Shown: one piece after another, positions 13,438 to 25,201 of the stretch | Layout of the letters: every line of letters starts with the position of its first letter | Numbering within the stretch: position 1 is the stretch's first letter | Source of the DNA: Talpa occidentalis | Lineage: Eukaryota > Chordata > Mammalia > Eulipotyphla > Talpidae | Assembly (NCBI RefSeq): GCF_014898055.3 | Contig: NW_023601543.1 | Coordinates: 62,757,782 to 62,821,781 of the forward strand | Direction of reading: 5' to 3' | DNA: 64,000 bases | The notes under the pieces: model-generated | What the model was told of the DNA's origin: nothing | Databases searched by the model: none | What the model saw: only the letters and a program-made list of their open reading frames with translations | Position numbers and translations under genes: made by a program

Positions 13438-13710
13438 GGGCCTCCCTGGTGGCCTCAGGATTAAGTCTCAGAGCTACCACCAAGATGGCCCTCCTTGGTA
13501 GCCTGAGTTCAATCCCTGGCCAGGGAGCTAACCCACATGGCACAACCGACCTCTCTTGACACACCCGCTGCTCCTGTCAGCAGTGTATTTCAATAGATCT
13601 GCCTGTTATGCTCCCCACTTTGTCTCTGGTGAATCCTCTTACTCCCCGTACCTCTGGCCTACACCCCAGCTCTTGTATGCATAAATAAATAAAATAAATC
13701 TTTAAAGTAA
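13438..13710 (+). mobile_element. SINE type B, diverged
   Basis: Head GGGCCTCCCTGGTGGCCTCA. Its tRNA-like part is rearranged and holds an inverted GCTACCACCAAG / CTTGGTAGC pair at 13473-13504. The tail is TTGTATGCATAAATAAAT. No clean TSD was found. Confidence 0.85.
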
Positions 13711-15710
13711 AAAAAGAGGAAGTTGAAAAGGCAAGCCACAGATGAGAGAAAATATTGCAAAATGTGTAAGTATCCAAAGGTTGGTCTCCTCCAAATCACT
13801 AAGACTCACAACCCAATGGAAAATGTACCGATGCTTTACAAAAGCCGATCTCTAACCAGCCCTTAAACATATGAAAATATTCTCAGCTTCATTAGTAACC
13901 AGGAACATATATATTAACATGCAAGATCACACTCTACACTCAACACTGTTGGTGTCAGACAGTAGTAAAAATGTTCGTAAAGATGTGGAACAATGGGGAA
14001 TTCATATACCCAGGAAGGAAATATAAATTGGCAATTGGTTCAACATTGTCAAGTAAAATTGAGAAGAAATCCCATTTATCCACTTTTAGGTAAATATCCA
14101 ATGGGAATTTTACCAAGAGCTACATATAAGAATATTAATCACAGCGTTATTCCTAATAACCCTAAGGTGGGAAAATTCAAATGTCCACCAGCAATAGAAT
14201 AAATAAATAAATTGTAATTCATTCATACAATAGAAAATTATATAGTAAGTAAAATGCAGAAACTATAGCCACACAAAGCAACATGGATAAATCTCACAAG
14301 TATAATGTCAAATAAAAACCAGGCACAAAGCAGTACATACAATATTACTCCATTTATATAAACTTTGAAAACCAGAAACTCTGTGGAGCTCAGAGAGGCA
14401 TACTATTAAGAAGAGCTAGGAAGTAATTACCCTAATAGTCAGGAAGGTGCTTACCTCTGGAGGGAAGTAGAAGGGGCTAGAGATTGGGAGGAGCTCTGGG
14501 GGGCATGGAGGTTTCTAGAGGATGGATAAGTGGCTAATCATTTTGTGATAACTTCATTGACTTGTACATCTTTTCTGTGCATTCTTCTGGGTATTATAGT
14601 GAACTATATATTATACAATTATACAATATAATTTTGAACTGTCATAGTTCACAAAAACTTTTTTAATTTTTTAAGACAGAAAAAAGAAAAGGCTTAAAGA
14701 CTCAACCCAAGCAATCCTCTGATTAAGTAATGAATTTGGACATTTGTGATTGCAGTGGTCCTGGTCTTTGGACAGGCTATGGGCTTTTACTTGGTTGATT
14801 GACATCATAGAAAACACCCAAGAAGGCTGAAACAGGACAGACCCTAAGTCCCATTTCTATGGTCCAACTAACTGAAATTTCCAGAAAAGATGAAAGGGAC
14901 CGACCATAAACAGGAAAAAAGGACTTAGGACTTCAGGAAAGGTATTCCATAGTTGAAGTAGAAAAGAAATCATATGAGCCTTTTGCTTCATGACAGTGGA
15001 CTTGGTGATGATTTCATGGATATGACACCAAAAGCACAGGCAAGAAAAATGAACAAATGAGACTATATCAAACTAGAAAGCTTCTACATAGCAAAGGAGA
15101 CAGAACGAAAAAACAACCTATGGGATGGAAGAAAATACTTGCAAACTTAATACCTAATAGGGAGTCAATCTCCAAAATATTTAAGGAACGCAAACAACTC
15201 AATAACAAAAGTAGTAATAAACCAATGATAAAATGGGCTAAGAACTTGAACAGACATTTATTAAAAAGGACATACACATGACCTATAGGTATAGCAAAAG
15301 ATGGTCGTTATCACTAATCTTCAGGGAAACACAAATCAAAGTGACAGTGAGATGCTTATTATTAAAAGTCAAAAACAAGTGTTACTGAGGCGGTGGAGAA
15401 ATCAGAACCATTGTAATTTATTGGTGGAAATGCAAATTGGTGCAGCTGCTACCGAAAACAGTATGGCGTTTCCTTTAAAAATTAAAACTAAGACTACTAT
15501 ATGATCCAGCAACACTGCTTCTGGATACATATTTTAAAAATGTGAATCAGGATTTCAAAGAAATATTAGCATTCCCGTGTTGATTGCAGCATTTGGCAAC
15601 GACATGGATGGACTTTATGGACATGATGCTAAAGTGAAATAAGCCAAGAAAGACACAGGAAAACACAGAAAGACAAGTACTAAGTGATTCTACCTATATG
15701 AGGTATCTAA
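13711..15710 (+). mobile_element. Two old L1 3' portions, plus strand
   Basis: ORF2-like sequence continues to about 14690, with L1-type 3' sequence near 14560-14640. A second ORF2 block (about 15000-15700) follows and continues past the next SINE into a 3' UTR at 15991-16205. Both are broken. Confidence 0.65.
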
Positions 15711-15724
15711 ATTAATCCAGTTTA

Positions 15725-15976
15725 GGGCCTCCCCGGTGGCGCAGCGGTTACGTGCTGGGTTTCGAAGCTGCCCACAGCCTCTGCAACTCCGGCCACTGAG
15801 AGAGCATCCCACATGGCGCGCAGACCTCTGCTGCCGCCTGCTGCTCCCCTCAGCAGTGCACTTCGACAGTCAGCCTGTTCTGTTCCCTGCTCTGGCTCTG
15901 GTGAATCCTCTCACCTCCTGCGCTTCTGACTGTACCCAGTGCTTGTATAAATAAATAAATAAATATTTTTTAATTA
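15725..15976 (+). mobile_element. SINE type A
   Basis: GGCCTCCCCGGTGGCGCAGCGG head with a shortened middle; tail GCTTGTATAAATAAATAAAT. TSD ATTAATCCAGTTTA at 15711-15724 and 15977-15990. Confidence 0.95.
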
Positions 15977-15990
15977 ATTAATCCAGTTTA

Positions 15991-16205
15991 AAAAATCAAA
16001 GACTGGAATGATGGTTCCCAGGGGTTGGGTCAGGGGAAATGGGGAGTTGTTAAATCAACGGCCATAAAGTTTCAGTCAAGTTAGAGGAATAAGCTTTAGG
16101 GATCTGCTGTACAACCTTGTACCTGCAACGACGTATTGTACACTTAACACTTGTTAAAAGGATAGCTCTTATGTTAAACGTTCTCAAAATAAAAAAATAT
16201 TTTAA
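15991..16205 (+). mobile_element. L1 3' UTR end
   Basis: Continuation of the L1 interrupted by the preceding SINE. It ends in a TTGTACACTTAA...AATAAAAAAAT tract typical of old L1 3' ends. Confidence 0.6.
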
Positions 16206-16879
16206 GATACTAAGCCTTTCCAACACTAAGGCGAAGACCTGTGACTTTTGGGAACTGATTCAGTTATTAAGTTATTGTCTCTGGGCTCCAAACCCACCCT
16301 TCCATGCTCTGCTTTGTGAACTAGGGCCTGGGGCTCTGCAACATTGTTTTGCCAACTGTTCTGTTAGGTTCTGCCGCTAGGGGGTGCTAGAGGGAGACTG
16401 TCAGGCTGGAGGAGAGGTGGGCCTGCTCAGGCCTGTTTGCTTCCAGCTCCTGCAAGCAGCACCCCAGACACTGCTTTCTTACAGAACAAATAAATCCACC
16501 TTGAAGTTTCCCCAACATTTGATGAACCGGTTTCATTTTGCCCTCCCCCCTTTAGCAGTCTGGTGGTCCCTCTCTACTGGTCTAAGTTCCATTCAGAGCA
16601 GGTCCCCTCTAAGTTCCTTTCTTTTTTTTGTTTTAAACTTAACCAGTTTAAACTTTTTATTATGGAAAAGATTAAAATACGTATAAAAGGAAACTGAATC
16701 ATATAATAAATTCCCCACGTATTTATCAATGATCATCCACCTTTTACAGCCACCAACACATAACCAATCTTGTTTTATTAATGCCCCCACCAGGGCCAAG
16801 TTTCTGACTTTTAATCATTTTATCATCTTTGCTCCCTCAGCCGACAAGTCAGTGGCTGCATCCGCACTAGCCACCTCCT

Positions 16880-17153
16880 TTCTTTCAATTAGGCATTTTA
16901 TTGAGATAATTGTAGTTTCATGTGCAGTTGTAAGAAATAATACAGGGAAATCCCTTGTACCATTTGTCCAGCTTCCCCCCAGTGCTGACATCTAGCAAAA
17001 CTGTAGTATAATAATGCAACCAGCATGTTAACATTACCTATAAGCCACAATTCTTATTTCCCCAGTTTTGCTTGTATTCAATTGTTTGTATGTCTATATT
17101 TAGTTCTATACACTTGTGTCACGTGTGTAGGTTTGTATGTCCACCACAATCAA
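16880..17153 (-). mobile_element. Old L1 (L1M type), part 1
   Basis: Minus-strand L1 3' region beginning near TTTTATTGAGATAATTGTAG. It is interrupted by the young L1 and resumes at 18525. 16206-16880 before it shows no recognised gene or repeat. Confidence 0.65.
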
Positions 17154-17169
17154 GCTACAGAACATTTCT
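17154..17169. repeat. TSD of young L1, left copy
   Basis: GCTACAGAACATTTCT, identical to 18509-18524. Confidence 0.95.
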
Positions 17170-18508
17170 TTTTTTTTAAATAATAAATTTTATTTTTATA
17201 ATCCCCATACAATTGCAACTCCCCCATTCTGACCCCAATCCCTCCCCTCCCGCCCCCCACCCCCCACCCCCCAAAAAGTGTCTCTGGTTCATAGTTTTTT
17301 GTTGATTTTGATTTTGATTTTCTTATAGTTATTCATTTTCCTGGTCCCTTATTTAAGTTTTCTAGATTCCTGCTATGAGTGAGACCATCCGGTATTTTTC
17401 TTTTTCTTTTTGGCTTATTTCACTGAGCATGATCCCTTCCAGTGCCATCCATGTTGCTGCAAATTGCATGTGTTTATCTTTTTTGAATGCTGAGTAATAT
17501 TCCATGGTGTATATGTACCACATCTTCTTGATCCAGTCATCTATTTTTGGGCATTTGGGCTGTTTCCAAAGCTTAGCTATTGTAAATAGTGCTGCTATAA
17601 ACATAGGGGTGCAGGTGCTCTTTGGAATTGATGTTTCTGTGTTCTTTGGGTAAATACCTAGGAGTGGAATTGCTGGATCATATGGAAGCTCTATGTTTAG
17701 TAGGTCCAGAAATCTCCACACAGCTCTCCCTAGTGGTTGGACCAGTTTGCACTCCCACCAACAGTGCAGGAGAGTTCCTTTTTCTCCACAACCTTGCCAA
17801 CATTTGTTGTTGCTAGTTTTTTTAATATGTGCCATTCTCACTGGTGTAAGATGGTATCTCATGGTAGTTTGATTTGCATTTCCCTGATTGCAAGTGATGT
17901 TGAACATTTTTTCATATGCCTGTTGGCCATTCGCATTTCCTCTTCAGAGAAGTTTCTTTTTAGCTCTTCTGCCCATTTTTTGACTGGATTATTTTCTTTG
18001 TTTTTGTTGAGTCTCATCTGCTCTTTGTAGATTTTTGTGATCAGTCCTTTATCATTAGTGTTGTGTGCAAAAATGTTCTCCCAGTTGGTGGGGTTTCTCT
18101 TTGTTTTTGTTATTGTCTCTTTTGCTGTGCAGAAGCTCTTTAATTTGATGTAGTCCCAGCTGTTTATCTTTGCCTTCACTATCACTGCTTTGGGTGATGT
18201 GTCTGTAAAGATGTCTTTGATGTGCAAATCACGTAGTGTTTCGCCTATATTTCCTTCTATGTATTTTATGGTTTCAGGTCTTATGTCTAGTTCTTTAATC
18301 CATTTTGAGTTGATTTTTGTGTATGGTGTGAGGTAGTGGTCAAGCTTCATTCTTTTGCATGTAGCGACCCAGTTTTCCCAGCACCATTTATTGAACAAAC
18401 TTTCTTTGCTCCAATGCATAGTCTTTGCTCCTTTGTCAAAGATTAGTTGACCATAAATCTGTGGGTTTATTTCTGGATTTTCTATTCGATTCCATTGGCC
18501 TGTATGTC
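17170..18508 (-). mobile_element. Younger 5'-truncated L1, minus strand
   Basis: A 1.34 kb insertion with perfect 16-base TSDs and an oligo-A tail (T run at 17169-17177). It encodes the C-terminal part of L1 ORF2p, the reverse transcriptase/endonuclease that drives retrotransposition. Visible features are the NKWCWENW region (about 18360-18390), the [13 protein letters not shown] block and the [15 protein letters not shown] cysteine motif (about 17740-17790), ending near 17362 in ...MVSLIAGI. One missing A in the tract at 17868-17870 breaks the frame just before [12 protein letters not shown]. The 3' UTR holds a G-rich tract at 17241-17275. It is truncated and broken, so inactive in cis. Confidence 0.95.
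17241..17275 (-). repeat. L1 3' UTR G-rich (quadruplex-type) tract
   Basis: Plus strand CCCCTCCCGCCCCCCACCCC and more; the L1 sense strand carries at least four G runs. A G-rich polypurine tract is a known trait of mammalian L1 3' UTRs. Confidence 0.8.
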
Positions 18509-18524
18509 GCTACAGAACATTTCT
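18509..18524. repeat. TSD of young L1, right copy
   Basis: GCTACAGAACATTTCT, matching 17154-17169. Confidence 0.95.
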
Positions 18525-19480
18525 ATCAACACTAGGACCCCTCCTGTTGCCCTCTTATGGCCACACTCACCTCTTCTCTTTCACCTCCATGCACCCCCAT
18601 CTCTACCTCTGGCAACCACTAATCTGTCTGAATTCCTAAATTTTATCACATCAAAAATCTTACATAATGGAATCATATATACATAAACTTCTCTGACTAC
18701 CCTTTTTATTCAGAATAATTTACTGAGATTTATCCAAGTTGCTAGGTGCATTAGCAGTTCATTCCTTTTTATTGCTGAAAGGTACCCCATGGTACAGATG
18801 TTCCAATGTTTGCTTAGCCATTCAACCACTGAAGGACATCTAAACTCTTCCGGTTTTGAGCTCTTATAAATAAAGCTGTTATGAACACTCATGTACAGTT
18901 TTCATTTCTGTTGGATAAATGCCCAAGAGTCCAATGGCTAGAATCATATGGTAGTTGTGTGATTAGTTAAAGGAACTGCCAGACAGTTTTCTAAAGAGGT
19001 TGTATCAGTTAATATTCCCACTAGCAAAGTATGAGAGATCCAATTTCCCTGATTTCTCATCAGCATTTGGTGAGATCATTATTTTTTATTTTAGTCATTC
19101 TGATAGTGTGTAGTATTCCCATCATGATACTAATTCCTATTTTTATTATATATATATTATTTTTTAATGAACTACCATTGCTTTACAAACTTGTTAATTT
19201 TTTTTGACAGTATAGGATTTTTCCCCCTCAGGTGTGGTCACTGTAGCTCTCTCACCAACAAAGCACCCCTAGTCCTCACCATAGTCCATTTGTGCTCTCC
19301 CCCTTCCAAACTTTCCCCCTCTCCCTACTCCATCCCCTCCTCTATTCGATACCTCAGATCTTTGGTAATCTTTCAAGGGTTGTTTTTAAAGTTTGTCTTT
19401 GTCTAACCTGCATTATTCTTATGGTTAGTGATATGTTGAACACATGTTCACATTTTTGTTTTTCAGATATCTAATTAACA
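18525..19480 (-). mobile_element. Old L1 (L1M type), part 2, and a further L1 3' end
   Basis: 18525-19130 continues the host L1. The ORF2 C-terminal region near 18710-18890 still reads L1-like residues (NICTMGYLSAIKRNEL). 19150-19480 resembles a second minus-strand L1 3' UTR, similar to 29290-29450. Confidence 0.65.
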
Positions 19481-20004
19481 ACTTTATACCTAGTTCACAA
19501 ATATATTAAATGCTCTCTATTCAAGTCCACACTGGTAAAAATAAATAATTGAATAAATAACTAACTACAGGGAGAAGGGATAGCTGTTGCTCACAATAGA
19601 ATTTCAAAGAAACGATAGAAGTAGAAAATCACCATTTGGCATAATGCTACAGTAATAATTGTTGCAGGTAAGAAACATCTATGATGTTAGCAACACTGGT
19701 AAAAGTGTGATGAGAAATAAGATATTTGCAAAGACTCAAAATATCTCCCCACAAGGCACTTACCATTACGAAGGAAAATTTTGTTTGTTTGTTTTTTAAC
19801 ATTTTAAAGGACAGGTTTATTAGAAAAAGGAGAAAGGTAAAGAAACACCTGCATAGACACAGGAAGGCAGGAGAGCTGCTACACAAAGAAAATTGTAACT
19901 TTCCAGTGGAGAAACCTGACAGACACCACCTTAACAAAATGATCGCGCTAACACCACCAGTAATAAGACCTATTGACATCATGTGTCTCCTCATAGGATG
20001 CAAT

Positions 20005-20594
20005 TGTTATAGGACAGGGAGAGGGGCAGCCCAAGCCCCGCAAACCTGCCTATTCTAAATGGGTTCTGCCATCCGCCGCATCAACACAAAACATAGGAGA
20101 CTTTAATGAAAAGGAACTTTAATAAAACTAGGAAACAATACAGGTAAGGCAAAGAGTCTAGTTTCTAAATGAAGCACCCAAAGTTACCCGTCCCCTCGTG
20201 GGTAAAAGTCCATCCAAATGGGATTGGCCCAGAACAAGGCCCCAAGGCCTGCCACAAGTCTAAAGCATCTTCCAGTGGGGACCCACAGAAAAGGGTCACA
20301 AACAACCGGACAAGCCCGGAAGGAAAAGAGCAGAATCAACATCAAGATAAAAGCTGCCATTGTCACCTCCCCACGGGTCTCACCCACATCTGTGTCACCC
20401 AGTCCACGACCAAAAGACAAGTGCAGTTTCTTCACATGTCTCTAGGCTCCATGCGCCTCTTCCAGGTCTCCTGGCTCCATCCTGCTTCCTTCCTTCCTCA
20501 GTCTCTTCTGCAGCTTCTCCTCTTCCTGCTCAGCTCCACCCTCCCTTGGGTGGGGCAGGGAACCTCCCCCTTTCCTGGGGACCACCCTGTTGCA
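20005..20594 (-). mobile_element. Solo LTR, family 1, copy 1
   Basis: A 590-base element flanked by the 4-base TSD CAAT (20001-20004 and 20595-20598). It has TG...CA ends and aligns over its whole length with 27813-28412 in opposite orientation. Read on the minus strand it has ATTAAA signals followed by a GT-rich stretch in its last fifth, which suggests the sense direction. No retroviral internal region adjoins it, so it is a solo LTR; 4-base TSDs suit gammaretrovirus-like (ERV1) integration. The frames in it are not genes. Confidence 0.8.
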
Positions 20595-20598
20595 CAAT

Positions 20599-21012
20599 GA
20601 GGACACAGCACCATTTCTGTGATATTATGGCCCAAAATGCATAACCTCAATGTAATTATGAGAAAATATCAAATAGACTGAAGGACATTCTACAAAATAA
20701 CTGGATGGTATTCTTTGAAAGTGTCATGGTCATGAAAAGACAATGAATTAAAGGAGACCTGAAAACAAAATGAAGTGAGATCCTGGTTTTCAGCTTGAAG
20801 CGGAAAAAAGGACACTAGTAGAACAACTGGAAAAATTCTAGTAAGGTCTCTACTGCCGTGTATTGTATCAGTGTCAATTTCCTGATTAGATAATCACATG
20901 ATGGCCATGGTTATGAAGGATGTTAATATTAGGGAAAGGTAAGTGAAGGGTCTATAGGAATTCTCTGGACTAATGTTGAAACTTTTCTCTAAGTCTGAAA
21001 TTATTTCTGAAT
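20599..21012. other. Unassigned stretch between LTR and truncated SINE
   Basis: No gene seen. The sequence looks like an old L1-type 3' end (ends ...TTTCTGAATAAAAAGTC). Confidence 0.4.
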
Positions 21013-21027
21013 AAAAAGTCAGAAAAA

Positions 21028-21133
21028 GGGCCTCCCCTGGTGGCACAGTAGTTGAGCTCTGGGCTGCGAGGCTGCCCGCAGCCCCTGCAGCGCCCGTTCG
21101 TTCCCCGGCCTCCAGGGAGGGTCCCACAAAAAA
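21028..21133 (+). mobile_element. 3'-truncated, A-tailed SINE (type A)
   Basis: Only the tRNA-like head and about 20 further bases are present (stops at GGGTCCCAC), then a pure A tail. The 16-base TSD AAAAAGTCAGAAAAAG lies at 21013-21028 and 21134-21149. The central and 3' SINE body is missing although the insertion is otherwise complete. Confidence 0.9.
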
Positions 21134-21346
21134 AAAAAGTCAGAAAAAGTAAAATAAGTTCTGTTCAAGTGAGTGGTATAGTTTGGCTCCTGACTGGACC
21201 CTAACTAACATAACATAAGAATGGACTATACAACTGAAGCAGCCATACCCTAAATGCTACATCATCCAAACAGTCTCAGAGCCCACCCAAGCCCAGAGAG
21301 GCAGATCTCTCCATATGGGAGCCCAGGACAGAAAGGAGCAGCAGGG

Positions 21347-21634
21347 AAGGTGGGGGGGGGCCTCCCTGGTGGCGCAAGGGGTTAAGACACAACCTATGAA
21401 GCTGTCCCGCAGCCACTGCAGCAAGAGTTCGATCCCCGGCGGGCCAGGGAGCTGCCCACATGGCAAGGCAGACCTCTCCTGTCTTGCCTGCTGCTCCCCT
21501 CAGCAGTGTATTTCAGTCAGTCTGCCTGTTCTGTTCCCCGCTCTGTCTCTGGTGAATTCTCTCACCCCCCACACCCCTGTCCTGTACCCCAGTTCTTGTA
21601 TGCATAAATAAATAACTATTTTTTAAAAATGAAA
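21347..21634 (+). mobile_element. SINE type B
   Basis: Head GGCCTCCCTGGTGGCGCAAG, then GGGGTTAAGACACAACC; tail TTGTATGCATAAATAAATAA. TSD GAAAGGAGCAGCAGGG at 21331-21346 and 21635-21650. A G-rich stretch of about 11 bases (21347-21357) sits between TSD and SINE head. Confidence 0.95.
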
Positions 21635-24128
21635 GAAAGGAGCAGCAGGGTTTCCCTATGGCATATTGACTTCCCAGGGTCCAGGGTCTACGAAAATCAA
21701 AAGATCATGTTTGTAACTGACACCAGTGTTTCTTTTAGGTAAGGGACTCTTATTTTGAAAGCCCTTGATTAGCAACTTGGGCTGGAAGATGAGACTGGAA
21801 GGGCTTGGATTTGCAAAAGCAGGAGCAGTAAGGAAATCCCTAAATGGCTCTGCACTGGAAATGAACAGAAGTTTGGAAGCAGGGGCCAGGGACAGTGCGA
21901 AGGGGAACAGAGGTCAGGAGGATGGCCAAAAAACAGGACAGAGGAGTCAAATACTTCTGAGATTATGAATATGGAATACCACTTGAAGTTATTTGTGTGG
22001 CAAGAGTCTCAAAATCGTCAATGATGTCTGCCTGCAGGCCTTTTGTATATGCATGTGCACATGTATGTGTATATGTATGTGCATGTGCCTATGTACGTGT
22101 TAGGTCAGGAGAGGTGGAGGGCAGGCTGAAAGCAGGCCAACAGAACCTGACAAGCAAGGGAGCTATCTCAGATCAGGGAGCATAGAACCCTGGGATGGAA
22201 ATGGTCAGCCTCTTGCCTTCGCCCTACTCACGCCAAAGCCAGGCAAGCCCCAGAGAGCCTGGAGCCTGGTTGGATGCAGCCAGTATTCTGGAGTCCAGCT
22301 GGAGTTTGCTCAGGCTGTTTTCATTTTATCTTTCATTAAACCTCTTTCAAATAGTTTACAAGTTTGGGAAGAGGGGTGACTTCTCTCAAGGGTAGGAAGT
22401 TCCAACTTTGAGAACACAAGTGACATTGGAGAAATGTTGTTTGCTGTGAAAGCACACTTGTGTATATTTTTATTGCTTTGATCAGTCTGTTGAAAGTTGG
22501 TACAATCTTCCCATAGGTTACTGGAGGAAGGTACCAAACAGGACTCCACTTTCCTAGGGCTCCAGCTTTGGCAGTCTCCCTTTTTCTATAATGTCCTCTT
22601 TTTTGGTAGTAATGAAGCCTTCATTTTTTGGCTGAATGCATGACCAAATGGGGTAAAAATGTCATTTCCTAGCCTCCCCGCAAAGGTCACATGGTTTGGT
22701 CACATGACTACCGGTTGGCTTGTGGGATCTGAGCAGAAGGGTCTGTGCTGCTTCCAGATTCTTGATAGAAGACTGCTTCCTCATGCCCTTCCTCCCAACT
22801 TTTAGCTAGAATGTGAGTGTGCTGCTGTGATCCTGTGACTTAGAAGAAATGTACATTTGGTCTTCCTTCTCCTTTCTTGCACAGAATTCCTAAAACCCTT
22901 AGAATTTCCTAAGTGATGAGAGCAATGAGGTGTCTTTTGTTATTCCTAACAAATCCCTTTCCAACCCCCACTGAGTATGTTAATGAGTTGATTTTTGGAA
23001 AGCCACTGGATGGAGGCTGGTTGCCAGGGAAACCAACCTTGTGATCAGAGGGTTGGAACTTTCAGCCCCAAACCCCCCCCACCCCCCACCCCGCCTCCTG
23101 GGAGCTGCTGGAAGTTGAATTAATCACTAATGGTCACTGATGTGATCAACCACGCTGCCACAAAACCCCAAAAGGACAGGGTTTGGAGAGCTTCCTGGTT
23201 GGTGAATAAGAACGCATCCACGTGTTGGGAGGGTGGTGTACCGCAAACTCCTACAGGGCAGAAGGTCTCTTCTCAAGACCCCTCTAGACCTCACCCGATG
23301 CACTTCTTCACCTGGTTAATAATTTGTACTTTCTTTAATATTCTTGGTAATCAACTGGGAACCTAGTAAGTAAAACATTTTCCTGAGTTCTGTGAGTTGC
23401 TCTAGCAAATTGATAGAAATTGTGGAGGAAATTGTGGAGCCCTCCTATTTAGGGGTTGACCAGACACCCAGAGTAGCAATTGGGGCTGGGAGGACAGTGG
23501 TAAGTAGTCTCCTGGATCTGAACCCTTCACCTGTGGGATCTGGTGCTCCCGCCAGGTCGATAGGATCCAGTGCAGGGGACCTCGCTGGTGGTTAGACTTG
23601 CCTGGTGTGGGAAACACTAGCGCGCATTTGGTGACCGGAAGTGAAGGACTGAGGAAGTCTCACACGGGAGTGTTTTTCCTTGGAGCTGGCTGGTGTTCTG
23701 ACAGCCCTGTTGGATAATGAGGTGACTGTGGACACAACAACCACACACAGGGGAGCGACAGTATAGGAGAAATCCGGGTGCTGCGGAACGGCCACACACA
23801 CTCCAGACTTTGAAGGAGAGCAGAATATGCCTCTCTGAATTATGCCTCTTTATCATAGGATTATTTTGAGCTGATTATTTTGAGAAACGGCAGACACAGG
23901 AGAAGCGCTGAGAGCAAGCTGCCCCATTGTAAGGGAGTTACATTTATAAAGGAAATTCCATTTGGAAGGGTATCTCCTGTTCTGTACCAGGAGGAGGAGG
24001 GCTAAATCACAAGGCAATCTTATCAGTGGAGAAGGCACCCATTTAATCCTACATAATAAACCTTACCTTTGTTTATTGTGCTTTTTGTGGTAACCCCCTC
24101 ACAGACTGCTGAACAGCCCCCCCATGCG

Positions 24129-24134
<6 letters not shown>

Positions 24135-24175
<41 letters not shown>
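24135..24175 (+). repeat. (CA)n microsatellite
   Basis: About 20 CA units, preceded by CGCACGCGCG. Confidence 0.95.
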
Positions 24176-24177
<2 letters not shown>

Positions 24178-24499
24178 CACAACCACCACCACACACATTT
24201 TGTCATTAGCTGAAGATGGTATCAAGCTGGTTAGGCCACTTCAGGGAGTTATTCCGTTTTCCAGGGTATCCTCCACATATCCTGGAGGTTTTTCTCCTGT
24301 TAATCTATTATAGGGATCACAGCTAAGAACTTCAAGGGTAGAAGGAAATTTATTTTTCCTCCTCTTTAACTTCCCTGGGACTTTATCATGAGAGAGAAAT
24401 AAGCATCTACCTTGGTTCAGTGACTGGCATTTGAGGGTTTATGTTACTCGCACTGAATCCAATCCTACTTGAGGCTCAGGTGGTGCCTCACATTTCCTT

Positions 24500-24620
24500 G
24501 GCTGGTGCAAAGGGTTTCACAGCTATTTCTACTCTTCACTCCTCACAATAGCTCTGAGGTAAAAAGCATTTTCCCAATGAGGAAATGGAAGCTGCAGCAC
24601 TAAATGGTGAAATGAGACAA
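24500..24620 (+). mobile_element. MIR SINE fragment
   Basis: Resembles the MIR core: CTCACAATAGCTCTGAGGT, then CCCAATGAGGAAATGGAAGC. Confidence 0.55.
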
Positions 24621-25201
24621 GTGGTGCTGGTTTTGTCTTTCCAGAAGGCTGTTCCTCCAGTTGCTGTATTAATCACAATGACTAAGCCCTGTGGTGTCAG
24701 TCATGTGCCAGGGAAACCAGAAAGCACAAGACGTTCTTAGTCCACCATAACCTGAAATTAGCAAAGTGCTGTGGTGGGTTTGTCCATCTGGAGACCAGCT
24801 CTTAACCAGAGGATGCTAATTTACAAGACCAACGAACATGCCAGGGAAGCACTCGAGGCCACTTCTCAATTTGAGAGAAAAACATTTCAAGCCCCCAGGG
24901 GGAGCTCTGCATGGTGAACAGTGTTAAGTTTTGCTGATGAACGTATTTTAAAACTAGAGAAAGCAAAACATGTCAGCAAAGAAAATTACTAGTGGGGAGC
25001 AAGGGAAAACCGAAGAACACAACCATGTTTAATAATGAAGGCTGTTTTCCTAATTAGTAAAATTTGTTTGAAAGATAAAGGAGACAGGGTACAGTACCAA
25101 GATGGTACCTTGCCAAGAGTGCAAAGAGGTCTTGAAATCTCATCCTTCACTGTGAAAATCAAGGGTCCCAATGTTGGAATCCTTCCTTTATTGAAATTTT
25201 T

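Larger units (their letters stand above)
21651..25184. other. Gene-free stretch with short old repeats
   Basis: Contains a GT/AT-rich microsatellite-like run (22048-22105), an unclassified old repeat (about 22660-22860), a CA microsatellite (24135-24175) and a MIR-like piece (about 24500-24620). No exon or RNA gene recognised. Confidence 0.55.
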
